From an uncultured Caulobacterales bacterium (GTDB lineage Bacteria; Pseudomonadota; Alphaproteobacteria; Caulobacterales; Maricaulaceae), in the NCBI GenBank assembly GCA_937927825.1, contig CALFWV010000215.1, positions 1-32,008 of the forward strand: a stretch of DNA of 32,008 bases, in the 5' to 3' direction. The position numbers and the translations under genes are program-made. Of the stretch, positions 7,605 through 16,218 are shown piece by piece. The stretch's first letter is position 1, and each line of letters begins with the position of its first letter. The notes beneath the pieces are model-generated. The model saw nothing but the letters and a program-made list of their open reading frames with translations. It was not told the origin of the DNA and made no database searches.

Positions 7605-8252
7605 TTACAAATTGACCGCGTCCGTCTCCGGCAAAATATGTGTCTCAGCAAAAGCCAATGCTTCCCACTCTAGAAAATGTTCGTCCGTCATAAGTTCGGA
7701 AATATACACGTCTGACCGTGTAGAGCGTGGAAGGCCATAGCTTTCAAAGCGGGTTGCCACGGGCAGATAAAACGCATCCGCAATTGTCCAATCATTAAAC
7801 AGAAATGGTCCATCATGACGGCCCAATAATTCGTCCCACATTGCAGAGATTTCTGCCGCCTCTTTCAGACAATCAACTGGCATCGGGCCTTGGGTGCGTC
7901 GCCGTAAATTCATGGGCGCTTCTCGGCGAATAGCTTCGAATCCCGTGTGCATTTTCGCGACAACGGCTTTGGCTTCTGCCCAAAGCGCTTCGTCCTTGGG
8001 CCAAAGGTTCGGCACGGCTTTTGCGCAAAATTCAGCAATGGCCAGGCTATCAGGGATAACCGCTCCGTTAACATCCAACACCGGAACGGTCCCGGCATCG
8101 CTGACTTTCAACAAAGCGTCCTTATATCCGGGGACATCGAGGTCAATCATCACGGATTGAAACGGAAGCTCCGTCTTCCGCAAAATCTGCCAAGCCCGCA
8201 ATGACCAAGACGAGTAGTTATAATTACCGATATAGAGCGTCAGATTAGACAT
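7605..8252 (-). CDS. Glutathione S-transferase family protein
   Basis: This is a soluble GST-fold protein of 215 aa. The N-terminal thioredoxin-like domain starts LTLYIGNYNYSSWSLRAW, and the Ser cluster at residues 14–17 is the likely glutathione-activating position. The cis-proline loop is AGTVPVLD, followed by IPDSLAIAEF, which binds the gamma-glutamyl group. The helical C-terminal domain contains FNDWTIADAFYLPV. This resembles the small proteobacterial GSTs related to YfcF/maleylacetoacetate isomerase-like enzymes; the substrate cannot be told. Its ATG shares one base with the TAA of the upstream cca gene (TAATG), so it is the last gene of the minus-strand unit and is probably translated by reinitiation. 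Confidence 0.9.
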   Translation of the reverse strand: MSNLTLYIGNYNYSSWSLRAWQILRKTELPFQSVMIDLDVPGYKDALLKVSDAGTVPVLDVNGAVIPDSLAIAEFCAKAVPNLWPKDEALWAEAKAVVAKMHTGFEAIRREAPMNLRRRTQGPMPVDCLKEAAEISAMWDELLGRHDGPFLFNDWTIADAFYLPVATRFESYGLPRSTRSDVYISELMTDEHFLEWEALAFAETHILPETDAVNL

Positions 8253-9481
8253 TAATAACCCATAAGCTTTAAGGCCGCGAGGAGCTGCGGTTTTTCCGTG
8301 GAAAATCCTGACCTCACCCAGAGCGCCTCCAACGCTTTTAGGGCCTTGCCCATGCCTGGCCCTTTTGAAACGCCAGCCTCAGCCAAGTCTTTTCCTGTGA
8401 CGGGAAATGTGGGGGCTTGCCAGCCTAACGCAAGGTCGGCCAGCACCATCCAACGGGCCGATTGAATGGCATCGGCTTCCCCCGCAGCGCGCAATCGGGC
8501 GCGGTCAAAAATCACAGTTTTTCCGGACTTGTAAATCGCCGCCAACCGATCCCGTTCTGCCATATCCGTGGAGAGTTGAGCGTCGTCATCCGCCCAGCCG
8601 CGCAAACGAGCGGTTTCGGATTTACTCATTTTCAACCGCTTTGTCAGCAGCGCCATTTGCAGCGGCTCGCGGGCGCTCATCGCCATCAAACGTAACAGTG
8701 GGTCAGGTTTGATCCCTTCTCTGGATTCAAGTCTAACCAAGGCCTCCAACCCATCGACATTATTCGCCTCCGGGAACACGGTTTCCAAAATACCGTTCGT
8801 CAGCATAATATGGCAGGCACGCACAGGATTGCGCGCGGAGAGAAGTTTTTTCATCTCCGTCCAAATGCGTTCGGCCGAGAGTTTTTTGATGCCGGATTGA
8901 TTTTCGCGGCAGGCCTTTAACGAGGCCGCGTCAACTTTCTCCCGCCCGCCGTACCACGCCAAGAACCGGAAGAACCGTAATATGCGCAAGTAATCCTCGC
9001 GAACACGTTGATCCGCCGCGCCGACAAATCGAAACTTACGCACTTTTAAGTCGTCCAATCCCTGTCCGGTTGGATCAAAAACCTGCCCCGACAGATCAGC
9101 ATAGAGGGCATTTACCGTTAAATCCCGGCGCTGCGCATCCTTTGCCCAATCTCTTGTATAGGCAACAACCGCCCTACGGCCATCCGTTTCAACATCGCGA
9201 CGCAAGCTGGTGATTTCATAAGGCGTGCCGTCAATGACCGCCGTAACGGTACCGTGATCAATCCCTGTTGGCACGTGTCGAATGTTGGCTTTGTTTAGAG
9301 CTTCAACGACAGCCTGCGGCTCCAACTGACAGGCGAGATCAATATCGCCAACGGGCTCATCCCAAACCGCATTTCTCACGCACCCGCCAACGAACCGCAG
9401 GCTCTCGTCCGGCATGGCAGCGAATAACGCGAGAACGGCCTCGCTTTGCATCCAAGAGAATTGTTGTTGGGTCAGCTTCAT
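8252..9481 (-). CDS. cca: CCA tRNA nucleotidyltransferase
   Basis: It adds or repairs the 3'-terminal CCA of tRNAs without a nucleic-acid template (class II nucleotidyltransferase/poly(A) polymerase family). The predicted 409 aa are typical of alphaproteobacterial CCA enzymes. Seen motifs are FVGGCVRN (30–37), the metal-binding DIDLA with Asp46 and Asp48, the RRDLTVNALY nucleotide-binding segment (118–127), and REDYLRILRFFRF (161–173). A helical RNA-binding region fills the rest. No HD domain is evident. The gene sits 14 nt after the polysaccharide deacetylase gene and overlaps the GST start by one base, so it appears co-transcribed with both. In relatives it usually follows the nudix gene directly. 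Confidence 0.95.
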   Translation of the reverse strand: MKLTQQQFSWMQSEAVLALFAAMPDESLRFVGGCVRNAVWDEPVGDIDLACQLEPQAVVEALNKANIRHVPTGIDHGTVTAVIDGTPYEITSLRRDVETDGRRAVVAYTRDWAKDAQRRDLTVNALYADLSGQVFDPTGQGLDDLKVRKFRFVGAADQRVREDYLRILRFFRFLAWYGGREKVDAASLKACRENQSGIKKLSAERIWTEMKKLLSARNPVRACHIMLTNGILETVFPEANNVDGLEALVRLESREGIKPDPLLRLMAMSAREPLQMALLTKRLKMSKSETARLRGWADDDAQLSTDMAERDRLAAIYKSGKTVIFDRARLRAAGEADAIQSARWMVLADLALGWQAPTFPVTGKDLAEAGVSKGPGMGKALKALEALWVRSGFSTEKPQLLAALKLMGY

Positions 9482-9495
9482 ATGCGCGTCATAGC

Positions 9496-10413
9496 CTACA
9501 GTACCAGCGCGTCCATCCGTTTACTGCCGAATTCGATATATTGTTCCGGATAGGGCTGAATCTCTGTCTCCATTTCGAGAGACTTTAGCGTCAACCAGTT
9601 CCGGCCTGATGTTGGCTCATGCGGAATGGGGTGATAATCGGAAAATGCTAATGCTTCAGCCGCATCAACGAATTTCCAGCCATCTGCCCGCAACGCCAGC
9701 AAGACATCTTCCAGAAAATGGCCGTTCAAAACATTATGATGCATGAGGGTCAAATGCGGCAAGGATGTGAAGCCCAAAGTTTGCGCAACATCGTCCCAAT
9801 GATTTGAGAGCGTGAGGCACATCTCGACATAATAATCTCGATAAGGCGCGAGATTGGTGTTCGGATTAGCCTTTAGAGCGGCTTCCAATCGGCTGGTGGT
9901 GTACCAATCCACGCTGTCCATCGTAACAGGTGCGTTGCGGAGACCAAAGCTCTTGAGACCAGCAAAGAAGGCTAATTGTTGTGCCCTATCTCGCCCGTCA
10001 TCCAGAAATGGAAAGCGGAAGTAAGTCGACGTGCCCGGAAGTGTATTTAGATAATTTTGATTTTTTCTAATGTCGGCTAAATAAGTAGCTTTATCTGTCT
10101 TATTTGCATGCGCATGCGTCCAAGTGTGATTGGCAATGACATGCCCTCGCGCGAGCCACTCCAGAACAACCTCCTGCCCCCACGCGGAATTGACAAAGCT
10201 CCCTGTGACAAACCCTGCAGCTTTGTGACCGACGGCATCGAAAGCCCTCAAAATATTCTCGTGCCGATCCTTTTGAGAAAGACCGATATCAAATCCCACA
10301 TTAAAGTCATCTATTGTGATGGCCATGCGCTTTTGATGCGTTTGGGACGACCGACCGTCACCGCACGCCGAAAGCGCCGCCAGACCCGTCAAAAACATCC
10401 GCCTGTCAATCAT
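9496..10413 (-). CDS. Exported polysaccharide deacetylase (NodB-type), probable lipoprotein
   Basis: This predicts a carbohydrate-esterase-4-like enzyme of 305 aa acting outside the cytoplasm. The N-terminus combines a twin-arginine-like DRRMFLTG with a lipobox LSAC (Cys17), suggesting a Tat-exported or Sec-exported lipoprotein. The catalytic motifs are visible: TIDD (Asp35/Asp36), the metal-binding HTWTH (His96 and His100), RFPF (Arg133, Pro135), and a late LMHHN (His225/226). The likely role is removal of acetyl groups from an N-acetylated glycan in the envelope; the substrate is not known. Its ATG overlaps the stop of the nudix gene by four bases (ATGA), and cca follows 14 nt later, so an exported enzyme is embedded in a unit of housekeeping cytosolic genes. 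Confidence 0.87.
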   Translation of the reverse strand: MIDRRMFLTGLAALSACGDGRSSQTHQKRMAITIDDFNVGFDIGLSQKDRHENILRAFDAVGHKAAGFVTGSFVNSAWGQEVVLEWLARGHVIANHTWTHAHANKTDKATYLADIRKNQNYLNTLPGTSTYFRFPFLDDGRDRAQQLAFFAGLKSFGLRNAPVTMDSVDWYTTSRLEAALKANPNTNLAPYRDYYVEMCLTLSNHWDDVAQTLGFTSLPHLTLMHHNVLNGHFLEDVLLALRADGWKFVDAAEALAFSDYHPIPHEPTSGRNWLTLKSLEMETEIQPYPEQYIEFGSKRMDALVL

Positions 10414-11003
10414 GTCTCAAATCCCCTTTGCCAAAGACGATAGATTGTCATCGCCGTCATGCCCCAGATATTCCGGTGCCGACCATCGGCTTCATCATAG
10501 GGCATATCAAACAGTACATGATCCTTGCCGTCAAAAAACACCTCGCGGCGTTTGTGATTATCGGAGTTCATCAAGAAACTGAGCGGCACCTCAAAAGCGC
10601 TCTCGACTTCGCGCGGATCGGGAATGATGGCGGCATCGGGTGAAACAACGCCGACGAATGGCGTGATGCGGTACTGGCTGACAGCGTCGAAGCTCGGCAA
10701 TCGCCCCAGTAGCTCAATGTCCTCAGCACCGACGCCGATTTCCTCTTCCGTCTCCCGCAATGCCGTTTGCGCGATTGCCTCGCCGACCTCGGCCTTACCC
10801 CCCGGAAACGCGATTTGACCGGCATGGGACGGCATCGTTTCGGGACGCTGCGTGAGAATGACTTGCCACTCATCGCGCATCACCAACGGAAGCAGCACGG
10901 CGGCCTTACGCTGTCCGTCACGTTTCACTTGATCGGTCCCATCTGAGATTTCCAAAGGAAGCAAGGCAGACCGGACTTTATCTAAAAAGACATCAGACCT
11001 CAT
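10410..11003 (-). CDS. CoA pyrophosphatase, Nudix family (NudL-like)
   Basis: This predicts hydrolysis of coenzyme A and its derivatives to 3',5'-ADP and phosphopantetheine. The 197 aa contain the UPF0035 signature around LTQRPETMPSHAGQIAFPGG just before the Nudix box (Gly69 to Val91: GGKAEVGEAIAQTALRE then TEEEIGV, matching GX5EX7REUXEEXGU). That combination marks CoA-type Nudix enzymes rather than general NTP hydrolases. I use the ATG at 11003, which has AGGA five bases upstream and overlaps the DUF1285 gene by 11 nt. A longer reading to 11231 lies wholly inside DUF1285 and has no family-like sequence. It is coupled to the deacetylase downstream by an ATGA overlap. Confidence 0.92.
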   Translation of the reverse strand: MRSDVFLDKVRSALLPLEISDGTDQVKRDGQRKAAVLLPLVMRDEWQVILTQRPETMPSHAGQIAFPGGKAEVGEAIAQTALRETEEEIGVGAEDIELLGRLPSFDAVSQYRITPFVGVVSPDAAIIPDPREVESAFEVPLSFLMNSDNHKRREVFFDGKDHVLFDMPYDEADGRHRNIWGMTAMTIYRLWQRGFET

Positions 11004-11598
11004 GTGATCCTGCCGGACCGAGACCATAAAACTTGCCGCCCGCCCAAACACCGAGTTGTGCGCCGTCCGAGGTTTGACGTTCGACCGCCAAATCGACCAG
11101 TTCGTAAAACACAGGACGCGACAGAGATGCCTCAAGCCGTCCCCATACGCCAACGTAAGGATCCGGTTCTCCCGTCTTGGGGTCTGTTTCGATACGGAGC
11201 GGCGTTTCCTCACTGACTTCGACGACATCATTCAGGTTCGTTGTGAAAAAGAGCCTTTGGTCACGCCCCTCTCCCTTGGCATCTAAACGTACGGCAACAA
11301 AATGTGCCCGTTCCACCGAGATGGTCAGTTTTTCTGCAGGCGTCACCAAATATGTAAGCCCATCTTCGTCTTTTCGCAGGACAGACGCGAAGAGCTTTAC
11401 CAGCGGCTCCCGCGTTATACGTGACCCCTCATGCCACCAAGAACCATCGGATTTGATGATAATATCGATTTCACCACAATGATCGGGGTTCCAACGCTCC
11501 ACCGGACGGCGGTCATCCGACGTATCGGACAAGGCTTTCATCAAATCTTCGAGAGAAAACTGCGACTTACTGCCATTTAAGGTGTTTGGGGTGGACAA
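10993..11598 (-). CDS. DUF1285 domain protein
   Basis: This is a cytosolic protein of 201 aa with the DUF1285 features PVERWNPDHCGEIDIIIKSD, then DGSWWHEGSRITREPLVKLF, YLVTPAEKLTISV and a C-terminal GVWGRLEASLSRPVFYELV segment. The family is widespread in proteobacteria and has no firmly established function. It is often found, as here, directly upstream of a CoA-pyrophosphatase-type Nudix gene and next to moxR. The gene starts at a TTG (11598) because no ATG or GTG is available in frame before the conserved part; an ATG at 11541 would remove only the leader. It is the first gene of the minus-strand unit and diverges from moxR with 61 bp between the starts. Confidence 0.85.
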   Translation of the reverse strand: MSTPNTLNGSKSQFSLEDLMKALSDTSDDRRPVERWNPDHCGEIDIIIKSDGSWWHEGSRITREPLVKLFASVLRKDEDGLTYLVTPAEKLTISVERAHFVAVRLDAKGEGRDQRLFFTTNLNDVVEVSEETPLRIETDPKTGEPDPYVGVWGRLEASLSRPVFYELVDLAVERQTSDGAQLGVWAGGKFYGLGPAGSHEV

Positions 11599-11632
11599 TG
11601 GTTTTACCAGCTTTCATTCCAAGTGTTTATAT

Positions 11633-11637
11633 GAGTC
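11633..11637. promoter_or_regulatory. GANTC site between divergent DUF1285 and moxR
   Basis: GAGTC lies in the 61-bp region separating the two start codons. In alphaproteobacteria GANTC is methylated by CcrM and can be read by GcrA at promoters. A single 5-bp match is weak evidence, so regulation is only a suggestion. Confidence 0.25.
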
Positions 11638-11659
11638 ACTTCAATACTATTCATAGGCC

Positions 11660-12658
11660 ATGATTTCGATGCAAGATATTCCCGCGAACATAGAAAAATC
11701 CGCAGCGGCGGCGAGTGACCGGCTTCGCACCGCCCGTGAGAACATTGGTAGCGTGGTTTACGGACAGGACAAAGTCGTCGAACTGGCTATAGCGGCCATT
11801 CTTTCGGGCGGACACGCTTTGCTGGTCGGGGTGCCGGGATTGGCCAAAACCCTGTTGGTCGAAACCTTAGGTACGGTGATGGGATTGGAGGATAAGCGCG
11901 TCCAATTTACGCCAGACCTCATGCCGGGGGATATATTGGGCTCAGAAGTCTTGGAAGAGACGGCCAAAGGCAAACGCGAATTTCGTTTTATCCCCGGCCC
12001 TGTTTTCACCCAGCTACTTATGGCGGATGAAATCAACCGCGCCAGCCCGCGAACACAATCTGCTCTTTTGCAGGCAATGCAGGAGCGCTTTGTCACGATT
12101 GCAGGCGTCCGTCACGATCTGCCGAAACCGTTTCACGTCTTGGCGACACAAAACCCGATTGAACAGGAAGGAACTTACCCCCTACCAGAGGCGCAACTTG
12201 ATCGTTTCCTGCTCCGTATTGATGTCGATTTTCCGACATTGGAAACAGAGCGCGACATTCTGGTCCGCACAACGGGCGCCAATCAAGATAGCGCCAAGAA
12301 AGCGATAACGCCAAAACAACTCATCGATATGCAAACTTTGGTGCGCAAACTCCCGGTGGGTGAAAATGTTCTCGGCGCCATCCTGACGTTGGTACGCAAT
12401 GCCCGACCTGCGCAAACGGACATAGAGAGCATTCGAGAACAAGTCAGCTGGGGACCCGGCCCTCGCGCCGGTCAAGCCCTCATGCTGGCGACCCGTGCCC
12501 GCGCTCTGATTGACGGGCGGCTGTCTCCTTCAATTGACGATGTTCTGGAATTGGCTGGGCCTGTATTGTCGCACCGCATGGCGCTAAACTTTGCCGCACG
12601 GGCAGATGGCCAAACCGTCAACAGCGTTATTGACACATTGAAAGACCGTATACGGTAG
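11660..12658 (+). CDS. MoxR-family AAA+ ATPase
   Basis: This is a cytosolic chaperone-like ATPase that in this family works with VWA-domain partners to mature or remodel protein complexes. The 332 aa show Walker A GVPGLAKT (57–64), Walker B LLMADE (119–124), the sensor-1 ATQNPIEQEGTYPLPEAQLD region around Asn165, an arginine-bearing helix at LDRFLLRI, and the AAA lid at the C-terminus (GPGPRAGQALMLATRARAL). It is the first gene of a four-gene plus-strand operon, and its TAG is followed immediately by the ATG of the DUF58 gene. The order moxR–DUF58–BatA/DUF4159–VWA is a recognised proteobacterial arrangement; its precise clients are unknown. Confidence 0.93.
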   Translation: MISMQDIPANIEKSAAAASDRLRTARENIGSVVYGQDKVVELAIAAILSGGHALLVGVPGLAKTLLVETLGTVMGLEDKRVQFTPDLMPGDILGSEVLEETAKGKREFRFIPGPVFTQLLMADEINRASPRTQSALLQAMQERFVTIAGVRHDLPKPFHVLATQNPIEQEGTYPLPEAQLDRFLLRIDVDFPTLETERDILVRTTGANQDSAKKAITPKQLIDMQTLVRKLPVGENVLGAILTLVRNARPAQTDIESIREQVSWGPGPRAGQALMLATRARALIDGRLSPSIDDVLELAGPVLSHRMALNFAARADGQTVNSVIDTLKDRIR

Positions 12659-13534
12659 ATGGCTCTCCTCGCCCGAAAGCAAGATATCCGGCGGCGCGCC
12701 CTGTCGCTGTCGCAAGGCTATCCGGCGCTTCTAGCTGAAGCGGAACGTGTGGCCGCTGTTGTCGCGTCAGGTGTTCATGGACGTCGCCGGGCCGGACAAG
12801 GCGAAACCTTTTGGCAATATCGCAATTACCAAACGACCGATGCGGCCAGCCAGATTGATTGGCGGCGCTCAGCGCGAGGCGATCAAATTTTTGTTCGAGA
12901 TAATGAGTGGGAAGCCGCCAACACAATTTATTTGTGGCCTGACACGCGCCCGGGCATGGTCTGGGGCAGTGACAAGGCTCTTCCGACGAAAGCCGATCGC
13001 GGGCGAGTTTTAACCCTCGCGATTGCAAATCTGCTGATGAAAGCGGGCGAGCGATGTGCCCTGATCGGATTGCAGGACCGGGCCAGGTCTGGCCGAGTCG
13101 GATTTGAACGACTTGCAGAGTCTATGATGCGGTCCGAAACGGATGAGCGCGCGTTGGAAACAGATATCGCGGCGCATTCCCGATTTGTCATTGTGAGTGA
13201 TTTCCTCGACCCGATTGACGATTGGCGCCTGCGCCTTTCGCGGCTGTCCGGCAGGCCCGTCACCGGCGTGATGGTTCAGATTATCGACCCGGCAGAGGAG
13301 TCATTTCCGTATAAAGGTCGACTAAACCTGCGCGCGCCAGGCGGAACGAAACCGTTTCTTCTCGGCCGGGCAGAAACCGCACAAGAAGATTATCAAGCCC
13401 GTCTTGCTCATCATAATGCTAAAATCTCAAATACGGCAGCGCGTCTCGGCTGGACACTTATCCGGCACCGAACCAATGAACCTGCGACATCCGCCTTAAA
13501 CGCGCTGTACCAAGCTTTGGGTGGCGACAAATGA
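12659..13534 (+). CDS. DUF58 protein, MoxR partner
   Basis: This 291-aa protein carries the DUF58 signature: GRRRAGQGETFWQYRNYQ, then DAASQIDWRRSARGDQIFVR with the W-E following, and a later VWA-like stretch FVIVSDFLDP. DUF58 proteins are usually encoded next to moxR and are thought to be VWA-related partners of the ATPase. No membrane helix is visible, unlike many DUF58 proteins that carry two at the N-terminus, so this one should be cytosolic or peripherally bound. It begins directly after the moxR stop and overlaps the next gene by four bases (ATGA), so translation of the three genes should be coupled. Confidence 0.9.
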   Translation: MALLARKQDIRRRALSLSQGYPALLAEAERVAAVVASGVHGRRRAGQGETFWQYRNYQTTDAASQIDWRRSARGDQIFVRDNEWEAANTIYLWPDTRPGMVWGSDKALPTKADRGRVLTLAIANLLMKAGERCALIGLQDRARSGRVGFERLAESMMRSETDERALETDIAAHSRFVIVSDFLDPIDDWRLRLSRLSGRPVTGVMVQIIDPAEESFPYKGRLNLRAPGGTKPFLLGRAETAQEDYQARLAHHNAKISNTAARLGWTLIRHRTNEPATSALNALYQALGGDK

Positions 13535-16218
13535 GTTTTGCTGGTGTCACATTCTTAGCGCCCCTCGTTTTGATTGGGTTGCTGACTTTACCAATTGTCT
13601 GGTGGATACTACGCATCAGCCCGCCAAAGCCGCGCGAACAAATTTTTCCTCCTCTGCGAATTTTGGAAGGCGTTAGGACGGAAGAAGAAACGCCCGCCGG
13701 AACACCGCTTTGGCTTCTGCTTTTCCGCCTGCTTATGGTGGCTTTGGTCGCCTTCGCCTTGGCGCAACCGATTATAAAATCCACACAAACCGAAACGCAA
13801 TCACGCCCGACACTGTTAATAGACCAGAGCGTATTTTCCGGGCCTATTTGGGAGGATTTGATTGATGAAGCGGAACGGCTGGTCCGAAATGCTCAGCGCA
13901 ATAATCTTGAGGTAAATTTGATAGCCTCGGAAACAGACTCCGTTGGGTTTCGTCCTGCGCGTGAAGCCTTGGAAACGCTAAAGTCTCTACAACCCGTAAG
14001 TTACCCGAGTGAGTTCGCGACACCGATTACTGACGCGGGTTCAGATATCTATGTCCTGACGTCAGGCCTCAGCACCTCTCGAAATCTAAGCTTTCCAAAA
14101 GGTGCAACGATTTTCAGACCGGACGTCCAGCCAATTATCTTGCCGGGCGATATTCGCGAGACGCCCAATGGTTTTGACGCCGATTGGTATCGACCATCCT
14201 CCGCGACACCCGCCGCTCACACGATTGAAGCCTTGGGAGCTGGCGGCGGCGTTATTGCCTCTGAAGAGCTTCGTTTTGGACCGGGCGCGGATTTGGCAAC
14301 GGTCAGTTTCAACCTTCCGGCACAATTGCGATCGCGTGTTGCCCAAATCCGCGCTTCCGGCGTGCGGTCAGCAGCCTCAATTAAGCTGCTGGATGATAGT
14401 TTTGGCCGCCCGCTCGTGGGCGTTTTACGCGCCAATGCGGACACATCCAGCCCGCTCCTCACGGAACCCTTTTATGCGAAGCAGGCGCTTTTACCGTTTG
14501 CGGATGTCTTCGAAGGCGATCAAAACACCTTACTCGCGCTTAAGCCCTCAATCCTAGTTATGCCGGACAGTCAACGCAGCGATGACGCGCCCGTCAAAGC
14601 CTTCGTTGAGGAAGGCGGGATTTTGATCCGATTTGCCGGACCCCGTGTCGCCAAAACTCCGGATACATTATTACCTGTTGCGCTTCGCATTGGCGACCGG
14701 GCCATCGGCGGAGCGTTGGCTTGGGAAAGCCCACAAAAACTAGCTCCCTTTTCAAATGAGAGCCCCTTCGCAGGCTTGCAAATCCCGGAAGACGTCACAG
14801 TCTCCAAACAAGTTATGGCCGAGCCGGGAATCGAGACTGATACTCGCACATGGGCGAGATTAGAGGATGGCAGTCCTATCGTAACCAGTTCAGCCTTAGG
14901 TCAAGGCCGTATCATATTGTTTCACGTCACCGCCGGACCGGAATGGTCCAATCTGGCTTTGTCGGGGCTTTATGTTGATATGTTGCAACGCCTGCTCCCG
15001 CTGGCGAAAGGCCGCGCTATTGAACAAACAGAGTCTGCAGCCGATTGGATCTTAGATCGAGAACTGGATGCCTTTGGTCGGTTACAATCCCCGCCGCCCG
15101 GTTTGCCGAGCCTCACAAACGTCGATTTTGAAACAGCTCCAGCGTCGGCTGAGGCTCTTCCCGGGATGTATAGGCAAGGCACCCGCATTCGAGCGCTCTC
15201 TGTCATTCGCAATCCCGCCGACGTCCAAGACATGACGATTTCCGCGGGGTCATCCGTGCGAAGTTTCGGCGAAACATCAGAAAGCTCTTTAATGGGCAAG
15301 TTGCTTGGTGTCGCTCTTTTTGCCCTGGCTTTGGACGCGCTCTTTGCGTTGATGGCGTCCGGACGATTAGCTTACCTCATGCCTGTGCGAGGGGCTGCGG
15401 CGCTTCTTGTCGTCGGCTTGTTCTTAGCGCCAAATGCCATGGCACAAGACATCGCGAAAACCGCAGACGAATCCCGAATACTCGCGGCCGCCACGGGTCT
15501 TCACTTGGCTTATGTTGAGACAGGTGATCTGCGCCGGGACGAGCTTTCCCGAGTTGCAATGGAGGGCCTCCGTGAGCAGCTGGACGGCCGCACAACAATT
15601 GAACCAGCGGGGGTGCATGGCGTCAAGCCAGACATGCCCGGTTTGGAAATGTACCCGTTTCTCTACTGGCCGGTACGGCGTGACACACCGGCTTTGAGTC
15701 CAGCGGAACGCTTAAACATAAATGCCTATATGGCCTCGGGCGGAACTGTCATTTTCGACACAGGAGATGAAGGCGATCGTGTTTTGCGCGCGGGCGAGCC
15801 ACATCCGGGACTTAAGCGCGTCAGCGAAGGCCTTAACATTCCTCGGTTGACTGAAGCTCCCGAAGATCACGTTCTCACCAAATCCTTTTATCTGCTACAG
15901 GTTTTTCCGGGCCGATGGGCAAATGGCCCGGTTTATGTGCAGGCGGCAGAATCCGGAGCCAGTGGCCGCGATGGCGTTTCGCCTGTCATCATTGGATCAA
16001 ATGATTGGGCCGCCGGCTGGGCGGTTACAAATCTCGATGGCGCATTGGTCGATTTAGAAAAAGACATTCCTCGACAGCGGGAAATCTCTATTCGGTTCGG
16101 GGTGAACATCGCCATGTATGCTCTTTCGGGAAATTATAAAGCAGACCAAGTTCACGCCGCGGCACTGGTGGAACGTTTAGGCGAAGGCAAACGTGACCTT
16201 CCGGGTGAAACCGAGTGA
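13531..16218 (+). CDS. BatA-like/DUF4159 membrane protein
   Basis: This is a multi-domain inner-membrane protein of 895 aa. The N-terminal 80 residues are a BatA-type (aerotolerance regulator N-terminal) module with two helices (about 8–28 and 60–80). A large, probably periplasmic region follows (about 85–585), including a GATase-like segment (ILVMPDSQ, then FVEEGGILIRFAGP). Two helices (about 591–608 and 615–635) lead into a C-terminal DUF4159 domain (about 648–880; LHLAYVETGDLRRDELSR, EMYPFLYWPVRRD, YMASGGTVIFDTGDEGD). The second late helix ends in ANAMAQD, which looks like a signal-peptidase site, though within a fusion it may simply be a loop. It overlaps DUF58 upstream and the VWA-type gene downstream by four bases each. 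Confidence 0.88.
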   Translation: MSFAGVTFLAPLVLIGLLTLPIVWWILRISPPKPREQIFPPLRILEGVRTEEETPAGTPLWLLLFRLLMVALVAFALAQPIIKSTQTETQSRPTLLIDQSVFSGPIWEDLIDEAERLVRNAQRNNLEVNLIASETDSVGFRPAREALETLKSLQPVSYPSEFATPITDAGSDIYVLTSGLSTSRNLSFPKGATIFRPDVQPIILPGDIRETPNGFDADWYRPSSATPAAHTIEALGAGGGVIASEELRFGPGADLATVSFNLPAQLRSRVAQIRASGVRSAASIKLLDDSFGRPLVGVLRANADTSSPLLTEPFYAKQALLPFADVFEGDQNTLLALKPSILVMPDSQRSDDAPVKAFVEEGGILIRFAGPRVAKTPDTLLPVALRIGDRAIGGALAWESPQKLAPFSNESPFAGLQIPEDVTVSKQVMAEPGIETDTRTWARLEDGSPIVTSSALGQGRIILFHVTAGPEWSNLALSGLYVDMLQRLLPLAKGRAIEQTESAADWILDRELDAFGRLQSPPPGLPSLTNVDFETAPASAEALPGMYRQGTRIRALSVIRNPADVQDMTISAGSSVRSFGETSESSLMGKLLGVALFALALDALFALMASGRLAYLMPVRGAAALLVVGLFLAPNAMAQDIAKTADESRILAAATGLHLAYVETGDLRRDELSRVAMEGLREQLDGRTTIEPAGVHGVKPDMPGLEMYPFLYWPVRRDTPALSPAERLNINAYMASGGTVIFDTGDEGDRVLRAGEPHPGLKRVSEGLNIPRLTEAPEDHVLTKSFYLLQVFPGRWANGPVYVQAAESGASGRDGVSPVIIGSNDWAAGWAVTNLDGALVDLEKDIPRQREISIRFGVNIAMYALSGNYKADQVHAAALVERLGEGKRDLPGETE

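Noticed and set aside
11004-11231. N-terminal extension of the CoA pyrophosphatase
   Set aside because: It lies entirely within DUF1285 in another frame, while a good ribosome binding site precedes the ATG at 11003.
15403-15454. Separate signal-peptide-bearing DUF4159 gene
   Set aside because: The segment ending ANAMAQD looks like a signal peptide, but the frame is continuous with the BatA-like part and no ribosome binding site or start is needed; the fused protein is the usual family form.
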